Assembly: GCA_021831685.1 (NCBI GenBank)
Contig: JAKBMG010000199.1
Coordinates: forward strand, 66,100 to 105,509
DNA from: Bacteroidota bacterium
Lineage (GTDB): Bacteria; Bacteroidota; Ignavibacteria; Ignavibacteriales; Ignavibacteriaceae
Direction of reading: 5' to 3'
DNA: 39,410 nucleotides
Position numbers and translations under genes: made by a program. Below the pieces are notes generated by a model that saw nothing but the letters and a program-made list of their open reading frames with translations, was not told the DNA's origin and did no database searches. Shown here one piece after another: positions 1 to 8,178 of the stretch (its first letter is position 1; the number at the start of each line of letters is the position of its first letter).

Positions 1-1076
1 GAATAACTTATTACGGTACTTGGATTAAACGGGTTGGGATAATTTTGATTCAACGCATAGTTTTGCGGCACCGGCTGTGCAGCGGTTGTTTTTTTCATAG
101 TCTTTAGTATTTCATTAACAGACCTAATCCAAATTTCTCCGTTCCAAGAACCTGCAAAAACAGAACTTCCTATGTTAGCGAAACAATAAATGAACGGTTC
201 CGTTAATCCTGAGTCAACCGGTGCCCATGATGCACCGTTATCTACCGACAGAAAGATTCCCTCGCCTGAGGTTCCGACAAGAATCTTGGGATCAATTACT
301 TCAAATGAACGAATAAAAGATGTGGTCATTCCCGAATCGGAGGATACCCAGTCTACTCCATTATCTGTTGAAGTAAAAATGCCGGCATCATTTCCCATAT
401 AAAGTGTTGTCCCCTTTACTGCAAATTGATAAATGTTAAGGTTTGTTAATCCGCTATTAAGTTGTATCCAGGAATTCCCGTTATCATTTGAGAAGAATAC
501 ACCATCACCCCAAGTACCTGCATATAGATAATTTCCATATACAAGAAGTGTACGGACATACAAGTTTGTTAAACCCGTATTTGTAGCACTCCAAGTCACA
601 CCATTATCTGAAGAAACAAAGATTCCCCCTCCCCATGTTGAAACAAAAATATCTGTCCCCTTAAAGACGATTGAATATATATTATTATTTGTTAAACCTT
701 TGGCTTGAGTCCAGCTTTTCCCGTTATTGGAAGACATGTATAATCCTCCCCATATGCCTCCGTAAGTACCGCTGCCGTATGTTCCCATCATAATCATCGA
801 ATCATTAACTGCTATTGCATTTATATCTGAAGTGGTTAGCCCTGAATCAATATATGCCCATGTTGAACCGCTGTCGGTCGAATAATAAAGATTTCCACCC
901 AATGTTCCAGCATAAAGATTTGAACCGTTTACTGCCATTACTGTAACCTTACCGGGTAATGCCCCGTGACCATATGGAGGATTTGGCAACACTGTATTTG
1001 TCCATTGAGCAAATATTTGGCTTGGACTGAATGTCAATATGCTTAATAGAATAAAAAGTAAAAATTTCATTTTCAT
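1..1076 (-). CDS. Secreted beta-propeller (BNR/YCF48-like) protein with T9SS tail, C-terminus cut by window edge
   Basis: Translating the minus strand from the ATG at 1076 gives an open frame to base 1. It begins with a signal peptide (MKMKFLLFILLSILTFSPSQIFAQ) followed by six to seven repeats of about 45-50 residues. Each contains a G-(I/L/V)-(F/Y)-x-S-x-(D/N)-(N/S)-G-x-(S/T/D)-W core, the Asp-box/BNR type of blade found in YCF48-like and sialidase-like propellers. After the blades, a linker leads into NQNYPNPFNPST at about bases 20-60, the start of a T9SS type A sorting domain, and the frame is then cut by the window edge. The protein is probably exported by T9SS and surface-attached. It lies 82 bp downstream of the PorV-like gene on the same strand, so it may be the last member of that operon. 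No enzymatic residues can be assigned; ligand unknown. Confidence 0.85.
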   Translation of the reverse strand, partial: MKMKFLLFILLSILTFSPSQIFAQWTNTVLPNPPYGHGALPGKVTVMAVNGSNLYAGTLGGNLYYSTDSGSTWAYIDSGLTTSDINAIAVNDSMIMMGTYGSGTYGGIWGGLYMSSNNGKSWTQAKGLTNNNIYSIVFKGTDIFVSTWGGGIFVSSDNGVTWSATNTGLTNLYVRTLLVYGNYLYAGTWGDGVFFSNDNGNSWIQLNSGLTNLNIYQFAVKGTTLYMGNDAGIFTSTDNGVDWVSSDSGMTTSFIRSFEVIDPKILVGTSGEGIFLSVDNGASWAPVDSGLTEPFIYCFANIGSSVFAGSWNGEIWIRSVNEILKTMKKTTAAQPVPQNYALNQNYPNPFNPSTVISY

Positions 1077-1158
1077 ATTTATAACCTTAATTTTTTTACG
1101 AATAAACCTTTAATTACATATTCACTATTTAATTTCTCCAAATCATAATATCATTTCA

Positions 1159-2193
1159 TTAAAAGGCAACACCAATAGTAAACTTTTGGATATTATTCAA
1201 TCTGCCAAAATCCTGGTATGCATAGTCTAACCTAACGGCGACGTTACCCAACAATATTTGTTTCAATCCAAAACCTAGCGTAAAGGATTCCTCCGAGTCC
1301 GTTAAGAACAATGATTTATATCCGCCCCGGATAGCAATAATATCGTCATAGACATATTCACCTCCGACATTTATACTTTCATAATTATCACTCGGATGCA
1401 AAGCATCAATAGCAATAGTAATCTTGTTCTTTTCAGTTGATAATGGACTGTATGCAAGACCCACCCTAAAATTTAACGGAAGCGACCAATAATCTGTACT
1501 TAAATTTGCCGGAATCCGGTTATTTATACCTGTAGTCGTAGGATCTTGGACATAAGTAACCAGAGTTGAATTACCCTGAAGCTGCATTTTTGTACCAAAG
1601 TTAGAGATAGACATACCAAGCATTATCCCGTCAAAAGGAGTTTTGTATTGTACACCAAGGTCCATAGCAAAGCCGATAGCGCTTGTCTGCCAAATAGACT
1701 GATAAACTATTTTAGGATTAAAACCTATTGCAAAATTATCAGTTAAGTTAATTGCATATCCTAAGCTAAATGCTATATCAGAGGCATTAAAAATCTGTCC
1801 CGTACCGTTTGGCTGATCTACGGTTGTTACCTTCATATCTCCGTAAGAAGATGATATAAAACTAAAGCCAACCGTTCCCATTCCGCCAAGATTATAAGAT
1901 GCTGCAAGGTAATTATAAGCTACATCAGCTATCCAGTTTGTATGGTCGAACATAATTCCGGTGCCGTCTATCTTTGCCAGACCTGCAGGATTCCAGTAAA
2001 ATGCACTTTGATCATCGGCTATAGCTACGAAGGCGCTTCCCATAGCTGTTGCTTTTGCTCCCTCGCTTATTGATAGAAACGTAGCTGCCGTTGTTCCTCT
2101 TTTTGAAACATTCGATACAAAATCACTCTGGCAAAATGTCATTGACGTGGTTATGAATAATGCCGAAAAAATAACTAATATTCTAATTTTCAT
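1159..2193 (-). CDS. PorV/PorQ-family outer-membrane protein
   Basis: PorV-type proteins are outer-membrane beta-barrels that bind T9SS substrates as they leave the translocon and hand them to the attachment complex. The segment just after the signal peptide (LSISEGAKATAMGSAFVAIADD, then SAFYWNPAGLAK) matches the family's signature of small residues, AMGxAFVAxADD and YWNPAGLA. The protein ends in a terminal Phe (IGVAF), as many outer-membrane barrels do, and its length (344-346 aa) is typical. Two in-frame ATGs lie 6 nt apart (2199 and 2193). The GGAG Shine-Dalgarno sequence touches the first but sits 6 nt from the second, so I place the start at 2193 (MKIRILVIFSALF). The gene starts 5-11 nt after the exoprotein gene ends, implying translation from one mRNA and a dedicated pairing with that exoprotein. 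Confidence 0.88.
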   Translation of the reverse strand: MKIRILVIFSALFITTSMTFCQSDFVSNVSKRGTTAATFLSISEGAKATAMGSAFVAIADDQSAFYWNPAGLAKIDGTGIMFDHTNWIADVAYNYLAASYNLGGMGTVGFSFISSSYGDMKVTTVDQPNGTGQIFNASDIAFSLGYAINLTDNFAIGFNPKIVYQSIWQTSAIGFAMDLGVQYKTPFDGIMLGMSISNFGTKMQLQGNSTLVTYVQDPTTTGINNRIPANLSTDYWSLPLNFRVGLAYSPLSTEKNKITIAIDALHPSDNYESINVGGEYVYDDIIAIRGGYKSLFLTDSEESFTLGFGLKQILLGNVAVRLDYAYQDFGRLNNIQKFTIGVAF

Positions 2194-2204
2194 CTTCATC
2201 TCCG

Positions 2205-5200
2205 CTATTTAATTACCGCAAATTTGCCAATGTATTCACCTATTCCCGGGGCATCTACATGAAACACATAGACACCGTAAGCTATATCCATTCCATCGTC
2301 AGTTACCAAATTCCAGGTAATGGCGCCGCCGCTGTTTAGGTTAGAACCATCTTTATATAATGTCTTTACTAGAGCTCCGGACATAGTATATATTTTTATC
2401 GTACATTTTGCAGGTAGATTTATAAAATCAATCATCCTATCTCCGCGACCGGTAGCAAAAAGTGTCCTTGGCTCCCAGGTGGCCGCTGCTATATAAGGAT
2501 TCGGCACTACTGAAATTTTTGATAAATCCTTATTTGCCTGTGAAACATTTACAGCTGCCGATTTTGTAGTGAATGAGAAATAGTCACCGTTTTCAAACGG
2601 CTTCAAAGTATATATACGGAACTTATCACCTGCCTGCGGAAATACAGGAGTCAGACCGGGATTTTGTGGTGGCTGATACAGTACTCTCCAAGTGTATTTG
2701 GTTTGAGTCCCTATTTTCTGAGTAAAGATTATAAAATCACCCAGTGTCAGTGTTTTTGAATGATCATTATCCAAAACTTCAGCGCTTACTGGATTGCCGG
2801 TTGAAATATCCGTTACTGTAAAGTCGACCGGTATCTTTGTCTGTTTTGTTGTATCTACATTATGATCAAAGAAATCCATTTCATAGTCGGTTGGCCATTT
2901 GAAGTCTAAATTAGGAGATGTCATATCGGGCACTACACTCATATTCAGATTGCTTTTACCGACATACCATCCAGTCAATGAATCGTTTATTGCCACAGTC
3001 GTATCATTGCTGAATGAAAATACCATCCCGTCAAACGGCGGACTAAAAATGGTAGGACCAAATACTGTTGCGTCAACATTACTTTGCAGAGTGTCCGCTG
3101 TGCCGTTATAATTTCTTACTACACTATAAGAAGATGTACGGTAATTCGGGAAAGTTCCTTGAGAATTAAATTTAATGATATACTGCGCGCCGTCATTTAC
3201 TGTTTCCGGGTTTAATACCTGCGCGCTTATAGAACCCGTACCAACGCCCTGAGTAACCTTGCTTATATCTCCCACAATTTGAGGTGGGACATAACCTGCT
3301 ACCGGGGCATTCGGTGTAACAACCGCACAGTTGATATCTACAAAGGTAATATTACCGGCGTAATCCTCCCTAATGATTTTTGAGCATTCTGTAGGCTGCA
3401 GACCGGTTGTTCCTTTATTAGGATCGCCTTTTGAATAAGAGCATACTGCATAATAATATGTCTTACCGTTTTCAACCGTAGTATCTACAAACGAATGCTG
3501 AAGACCGGTATTGCTGCCTCTCCAAAAATGGGCGCCGTTTATTCCAACTGGATCAGGACCGGAGATTGAGTCAGCTATATCAAATTGGGCTATCGGTTTC
3601 CAGTATTTAGGTTCTCCCTGTGAGTCAGTTATCAACTTTACATCATTAAATTGAGGATCTAAGCTTCTGTAAATTGTATAGCCTTCAAAAGATTTTTTAT
3701 ATCCTTGCTTGGGGTCATTATTCTCAAAACCAAGGTATGGGTCTCTTGATTGTTCGGCGATACTATTCCAATACAAGAAAACCCTTTTATCTCCGGCAAC
3801 CGAACTTACTGTCGGTGTATAAGGCGGTTTCGAAAAATTATAATTTGCATTATATATTTGCTGTACCGTTTCTTTATTAAATAATAAATTATTTAAGTCA
3901 TTACCCATTACCAGAGCTAAAGAAAATCTCTCTCTTAAGCCTTTACCAAGAGGAAACGGACCTGATGCGAATACCATACTGATATTAACATTCTGCTGAA
4001 GTGTATCTTTGAATCCATTATTCATTTTCTGCCACATCGGTCCATCATTTTTAGGCCAGCCAGCCAAAGGTCCTTTATCTGCAAGCACATAGATAGAAAC
4101 GGCAGTTAATCCTATTTGATCTGACTCATCTTTATCAGTCTCGTCAAAATGAGGCTCTCCGTGAGTCGGCAGTCCATCGCCTTCACCTTCATCAGGACCT
4201 GTATAGCCAAGATCCCAGGGACCAAGACCATCGCGCCCGACGTCATCATTCAATGGCTCTCCGGCATCCCATTTACCGTTGCCGTTCAAATCTCCAAATG
4301 AAACCCAGTTATGATTATTATCGATATTATCATCTCGTCTTTCGTCTATCATTCCGTCCTGGTCATTATCAATTCCGTCAAAGGGATTGCCCGGACTTTC
4401 CAAATATGCATAACCCATATAGCCGGTCTTCCAGTTACCCGGATTTCCAAGTCCTCCGGGAGCCCATGAATATGCGATGTCTAATGCCGTATTGAAGTAC
4501 GCGCTGTTTCCCGGTTCTGTAGCATTGGCGCCGCCAACTCCGGGATCTGCATAAAACCCAAAGGCAGTACTGTCGTATGTATAGTCTGAAAGGTTGACGA
4601 TATCATAATGCCAAAAGATTATATCTTCGGCTAACACATGAGACCACTGAAAACCTCTCACTTCAACCCTTAAGCCTAAACCCGCACGGTTGGAATCGTT
4701 GGCTAATGGATAGAAAAAATAAGGAGTTTTAGTGAATTTTTTATCCTGTGAATCATCCAATACAAAGAAAGTTTCAAAGTCGGCGTTCATTACCCCTTTA
4801 CCAAAATAACCATACCATTTACCATTCCACGAAGGGTCTAATCCTAATGAAATAGGCCAGGTAGGCGGGAAGGAAGTCGGATCGATATTTATAGCAATAT
4901 TTGTACTTTTAGGATTTGCATAACCCGGCACAGGTTCCAAACCCCATGGTACTTGAGTAATTGGATCCATGCTGTACTCTTCTCTGTATGCTGAGATGAT
5001 TGGATCGATTCTCATACCGGTTGGCGTGGTTACTCTTGCACCAATTAAAATTGCCTGACCATCGAGATAGTTATGACCTGAACCTGCTGGCCATTCGATT
5101 GTTGGGGCATATAGCCATTTACCGACCTCGCCGTCGTTGTAGAATAATGTATTTATTCTATTTCCGACCATTATACTCTGCCTTCTGTAGGAAAAGTTTC

Positions 5201-5321
5201 CATATGGATCGTTCCGGTACAGCTGAATTCTTGGGTCCGGCTGGCCAATGTCCATTTGTGCTAAGGTTATATTTAACCCCGTGCCTAATAAAAAAAGAAT
5301 AATTAAAATCTTCAGTTTCAT
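2205..5321 (-). CDS. Large T9SS-type exoprotein with acidic calcium-binding-like segment
   Basis: This 1038-residue protein has a clean signal peptide (MKLKILIILFLLGTGLNITLAQ). It contains no catalytic motif that I recognise. Residues ~315-410 are an acidic stretch rich in DxDxDG-like loops (DGIDNDQDGMIDERRDDN, then DLNGNGKWDAGE), resembling dockerin/EF-hand or thrombospondin type 3 calcium loops. A fibronectin-III-like region with WNSIAEQS and YTIYRSLD lies at ~500-630. The C-terminal ~90 residues run from NPYIAAATWE through KIYTMSGALVKTLY to GVYVFHVDAPG and GKFAVIK, a beta-sandwich that resembles T9SS sorting or FlgD-like tails but lacks the NPFNPST signature of other tails here. AGGAG lies about 8 nt before the ATG at 5321. 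The gene is 24 nt downstream of the TonB receptor and 5-11 nt upstream of the PorV-like gene. It may be a surface partner of the receptor. Confidence 0.85.
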   Translation of the reverse strand: MKLKILIILFLLGTGLNITLAQMDIGQPDPRIQLYRNDPYGNFSYRRQSIMVGNRINTLFYNDGEVGKWLYAPTIEWPAGSGHNYLDGQAILIGARVTTPTGMRIDPIISAYREEYSMDPITQVPWGLEPVPGYANPKSTNIAINIDPTSFPPTWPISLGLDPSWNGKWYGYFGKGVMNADFETFFVLDDSQDKKFTKTPYFFYPLANDSNRAGLGLRVEVRGFQWSHVLAEDIIFWHYDIVNLSDYTYDSTAFGFYADPGVGGANATEPGNSAYFNTALDIAYSWAPGGLGNPGNWKTGYMGYAYLESPGNPFDGIDNDQDGMIDERRDDNIDNNHNWVSFGDLNGNGKWDAGEPLNDDVGRDGLGPWDLGYTGPDEGEGDGLPTHGEPHFDETDKDESDQIGLTAVSIYVLADKGPLAGWPKNDGPMWQKMNNGFKDTLQQNVNISMVFASGPFPLGKGLRERFSLALVMGNDLNNLLFNKETVQQIYNANYNFSKPPYTPTVSSVAGDKRVFLYWNSIAEQSRDPYLGFENNDPKQGYKKSFEGYTIYRSLDPQFNDVKLITDSQGEPKYWKPIAQFDIADSISGPDPVGINGAHFWRGSNTGLQHSFVDTTVENGKTYYYAVCSYSKGDPNKGTTGLQPTECSKIIREDYAGNITFVDINCAVVTPNAPVAGYVPPQIVGDISKVTQGVGTGSISAQVLNPETVNDGAQYIIKFNSQGTFPNYRTSSYSVVRNYNGTADTLQSNVDATVFGPTIFSPPFDGMVFSFSNDTTVAINDSLTGWYVGKSNLNMSVVPDMTSPNLDFKWPTDYEMDFFDHNVDTTKQTKIPVDFTVTDISTGNPVSAEVLDNDHSKTLTLGDFIIFTQKIGTQTKYTWRVLYQPPQNPGLTPVFPQAGDKFRIYTLKPFENGDYFSFTTKSAAVNVSQANKDLSKISVVPNPYIAAATWEPRTLFATGRGDRMIDFINLPAKCTIKIYTMSGALVKTLYKDGSNLNSGGAITWNLVTDDGMDIAYGVYVFHVDAPGIGEYIGKFAVIK

Positions 5322-5345
5322 TCTATATTCTCCTAATCGATTTAT

Positions 5346-8075
5346 CTAAAATCCTACAGTAAAGCCAATGCGTACCTGTCTTGGCGCCGAAAAACTTGTG
5401 GGATCGTTTAAGTATTGTTGAATTGTATTTAAGGCGTAAAGCGTTCCTGCAAGATTTGTATATAAATCTATATTTGCCCGGCCGCTTGCTGAGTTTACAT
5501 TTACTTCATTCTTTATATCTAACAGATTGTACACAAGTAAAAAAGCATTCAAATTTATTCCGCCGACTTTGAAGTATTTCTCCGCTCTCATGTCTACATT
5601 ATATGTCGGCGGTTTTAATCCTCCGTTTTCAAACCTGATTCCTTCGGATACCCTTACGTCTTCTGTGTACGGAAATCCTGAACCATAATTAAAAATCAAT
5701 CCCACATTCCAATTGTTGGCCTGACCAAAATTGAATGATAAATTTAACGTAGAGCGCTGATCCCAATTTAACGGTACAAATGTTTTATTTGTTTCAATCG
5801 GTGGACTTGTTTGATTATTATAAAACACTGACATTGGATCGGAGGCATCGCCTTCGGCTATCTGGTAGGTGTAATCTAATTTAGCGCTAAAAAAGTCTCC
5901 AAACCTTTTATCCAGTGTAAGTATAAATCCTTTTACATTTCCGTAATCTCTATTAACAAATCTTGCATAATTAACACCCTGATATGTGTTGATAATTTCC
6001 ATGCCCAAAAGATTTCTGATGTCTCTGTAGTATACCGTAAAATCCAATGACAAGTCTGAGGCTAACCCCTGCTGAAGTCCTATCTCATACATTACTGTCT
6101 CTTGTGCCTTCAAGTCCGGGTTTCCGACTACCGATGACAGTGTTGTACTCGGAACAACTATTATATCCGGGTTTACATAAAGATTAGAGAAGCTCGGTAT
6201 TTGAAAGAAGTGTCCATAAGAAAAATGTATTATTCCTCTGTCGGTTATAGGAAAAGAAATTCCCAAGCGGGGACTTATCTGCATCTTTGGTGTGGCTTTT
6301 ATCATTTGTCCCGCATTCACAAAATTTGTATCTCGCATCGGGTTTCTTAAGTCGGCTAGATATTTTGAGTTTGCATTAAAATAATCAAACCTGACTCCAA
6401 AATTCAAAATCATTATATCATATTCTGCTTTATCCTGGATATAAGCCGAAAATGCCATAGGATACTTTGTATATTCCTCATTGTCTGTCGTCCCTAACTG
6501 CCTGTAGCCTAGTGTGAAGGCCGTGTCATTCGGCGTTAAATTTACCACATTGTTATCATGGTTATAAAGCTTATACCAATCAGCCTCTGCTCCTACGCCT
6601 ATCTTATGTATTCTCGAGACCTGTGCGTTTAACTGCCACTGCAATGTGCTCTGTATCGTGGTGCGTTTATAACGGCCAGTTTGCTGACCGCCTGATTGGA
6701 ATGTATAATTTGATATCGGTGCGCCCTGATATGGATCAACATAACGGCTGTCATAAGGATCTGCATAAACATAGCCTGTATAGTCATATCTGTTAACAGA
6801 AAATTTTAATGTCTGATAAACACTCTGCGAGGGAACATGAGATATCTGGAAACTTTGAATTAGATTGTTCATATAATTATTCATTATACCATCCGGTGTC
6901 CATGCCCAGGCCTGACTAAAATATTTATTCCAATCCTTATTCCAAAATGCACTGTATGTAAACTTTAAATCTGGCAGTGAGTAGGTCAGCTTTCCGTTAA
7001 ATGAATATCTTTCCGTAGGATTCATCGGAACAAATGATCCGTCGCCCGTATGAGTGTAGATATAAACAGGATTACCGTTAGGATCTAGTATAGCAAAACC
7101 ATTCGGATCTTTTAGTGCAAAAGGTGATTTATCCGAAACATTGTATACCCGCTTTCCGTACAAGTAACCGTTATCGTGATAATACCTGCCTGTCATAAAA
7201 AATGTAAGATGACTTAGTACCTTCGTCGGGCCGCTTAGGCTAAATTCATAATTCTTTGTTCTGAAGGATGTCAGTCTGCCTATGTTTGGGAAAATATTTG
7301 TATGGGTTGTTACGTAATCTCCCATATATGCCGAAAGAGAACCATGAAAGGTTTGCGATCCATCTTGTGTTACTATATTAACTATACCAGACATTGCCTG
7401 TCCATATTCAGCATTAAATGTTCCGCTGATAACTTCCATTTCTCGGATCGATGAGTTTTCTACTTGTAGAGGAAGTCCTCCGTCATAAGGATCCGTCACC
7501 GGTAATCCGTCAACCAAATATGATACTTCATCGGAACGGCCGCCTCTGAAATGTCCGCCCACAACTCCCGCTTGTAGATTTATTATCTGACCTACGCTTT
7601 CCACAGGCATCATGCTGATTTCACTGGCAGATACCGTTACCGAAGAGGAGGTAAGATCTTTTTGAACCAAAGGACGCTCAGCTGTAATTACTACTTCCTT
7701 TGCACTAACTGATTTTTGGTTAAGTTTTACATCAAGTGAAAATGTCAGATCTATCTTTATCGGAACTTTATGCACTACTACTTTTTCATAACCAACCGCG
7801 CTTACCATTACGGTATAGTCTCCCGGCGGTATATTGTTAATGTAATAATACCCGTTTACATCTGCGGCTGCACCCATATATGTGCCTTCTATTATTACAT
7901 TAGCACCTATCAACGCTTCGCCTGTCTGAGCGTCCGTTATTCTGCCGGATAACTTTCCGGTAGTGCCCGCATAAGACATGCCTGTTAGAAACAAAATTGA
8001 GATGAAAAACAGTTTCTGCATTTTTATCAGAAAGCGGTTTGCTTTTAATAATTTCCGATTATCGCATTTACACAT
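5346..8075 (-). CDS. TonB-dependent outer-membrane receptor with carboxypeptidase-regulatory-like domain
   Basis: TonB-dependent receptors import large substrates across the outer membrane using inner-membrane energy. After a signal peptide (core MQKLFFISILFLTGMSYA) comes a CarboxypepD_reg-like domain, residues ~40-125, with GRITDAQTGEALIGANV and DVNGYYYINNIPPGDYTV. It is followed by a plug domain with VSYLVDGLPVTDPYDGG and EVISGTFNAEYGQAMSGIVNI at ~180-230, and a long barrel ending in GFTVGF with a terminal Phe. The 909-residue length is normal for the family. The ATG at 8075 gives a basic N-terminal extension ahead of the hydrophobic core; an internal ATG at 8021 would give a shorter signal peptide but has no better ribosome-binding site, so the start is uncertain. 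It is first in a minus-strand run with the exoprotein, the PorV-like gene and the propeller gene. Substrate unknown; this is not a clear SusC because no SusD gene follows. Confidence 0.9.
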   Translation of the reverse strand: MCKCDNRKLLKANRFLIKMQKLFFISILFLTGMSYAGTTGKLSGRITDAQTGEALIGANVIIEGTYMGAAADVNGYYYINNIPPGDYTVMVSAVGYEKVVVHKVPIKIDLTFSLDVKLNQKSVSAKEVVITAERPLVQKDLTSSSVTVSASEISMMPVESVGQIINLQAGVVGGHFRGGRSDEVSYLVDGLPVTDPYDGGLPLQVENSSIREMEVISGTFNAEYGQAMSGIVNIVTQDGSQTFHGSLSAYMGDYVTTHTNIFPNIGRLTSFRTKNYEFSLSGPTKVLSHLTFFMTGRYYHDNGYLYGKRVYNVSDKSPFALKDPNGFAILDPNGNPVYIYTHTGDGSFVPMNPTERYSFNGKLTYSLPDLKFTYSAFWNKDWNKYFSQAWAWTPDGIMNNYMNNLIQSFQISHVPSQSVYQTLKFSVNRYDYTGYVYADPYDSRYVDPYQGAPISNYTFQSGGQQTGRYKRTTIQSTLQWQLNAQVSRIHKIGVGAEADWYKLYNHDNNVVNLTPNDTAFTLGYRQLGTTDNEEYTKYPMAFSAYIQDKAEYDIMILNFGVRFDYFNANSKYLADLRNPMRDTNFVNAGQMIKATPKMQISPRLGISFPITDRGIIHFSYGHFFQIPSFSNLYVNPDIIVVPSTTLSSVVGNPDLKAQETVMYEIGLQQGLASDLSLDFTVYYRDIRNLLGMEIINTYQGVNYARFVNRDYGNVKGFILTLDKRFGDFFSAKLDYTYQIAEGDASDPMSVFYNNQTSPPIETNKTFVPLNWDQRSTLNLSFNFGQANNWNVGLIFNYGSGFPYTEDVRVSEGIRFENGGLKPPTYNVDMRAEKYFKVGGINLNAFLLVYNLLDIKNEVNVNSASGRANIDLYTNLAGTLYALNTIQQYLNDPTSFSAPRQVRIGFTVGF

Positions 8076-8135
8076 GATCTTTTTTTCCCAAATATTATAA
8101 TGATTTTTTATTCAAACGAACCCAATGATAAATAA

Positions 8136-8164
8136 ATGCAGTCCCGGCTTACCCGGGACTGCAT
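8136..8164 (-). terminator. Rho-independent-type terminator after the CBM exoprotein gene
   Basis: A perfect 12-bp stem (8136-8147 with 8153-8164) has a 5-nt loop. Read on the minus strand it follows the stop of the gene ending at 8179 by 14 nt, and is followed by TTTATTTATC. It separates that gene from the promoter region of the TonB receptor operon at 8075. Confidence 0.8.
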
Positions 8165-8178
8165 CTGTGCTCTGATTA

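Noticed and set aside
190-402. 70-codon plus-strand frame near the left end
   Set aside because: Antisense to the beta-propeller gene, whose repeats clearly define the real coding strand.
150-1000. Possible tandem DNA repeats or CRISPR-like array
   Set aside because: The periodicity comes from the protein repeats of the propeller blades. Units are about 140-150 bp and diverged at DNA level, with no identical repeats or spacers.
5346-8075. TonB receptor considered as SusC of a SusCD pair
   Set aside because: The adjacent exoprotein has no SusD-like TPR or lipobox features and instead carries a sorting-type tail.
8136-8164. Perfect palindrome considered as an attachment site or operator
   Set aside because: Position just after a stop codon, GC-rich stem and trailing T-rich run fit a terminator better.
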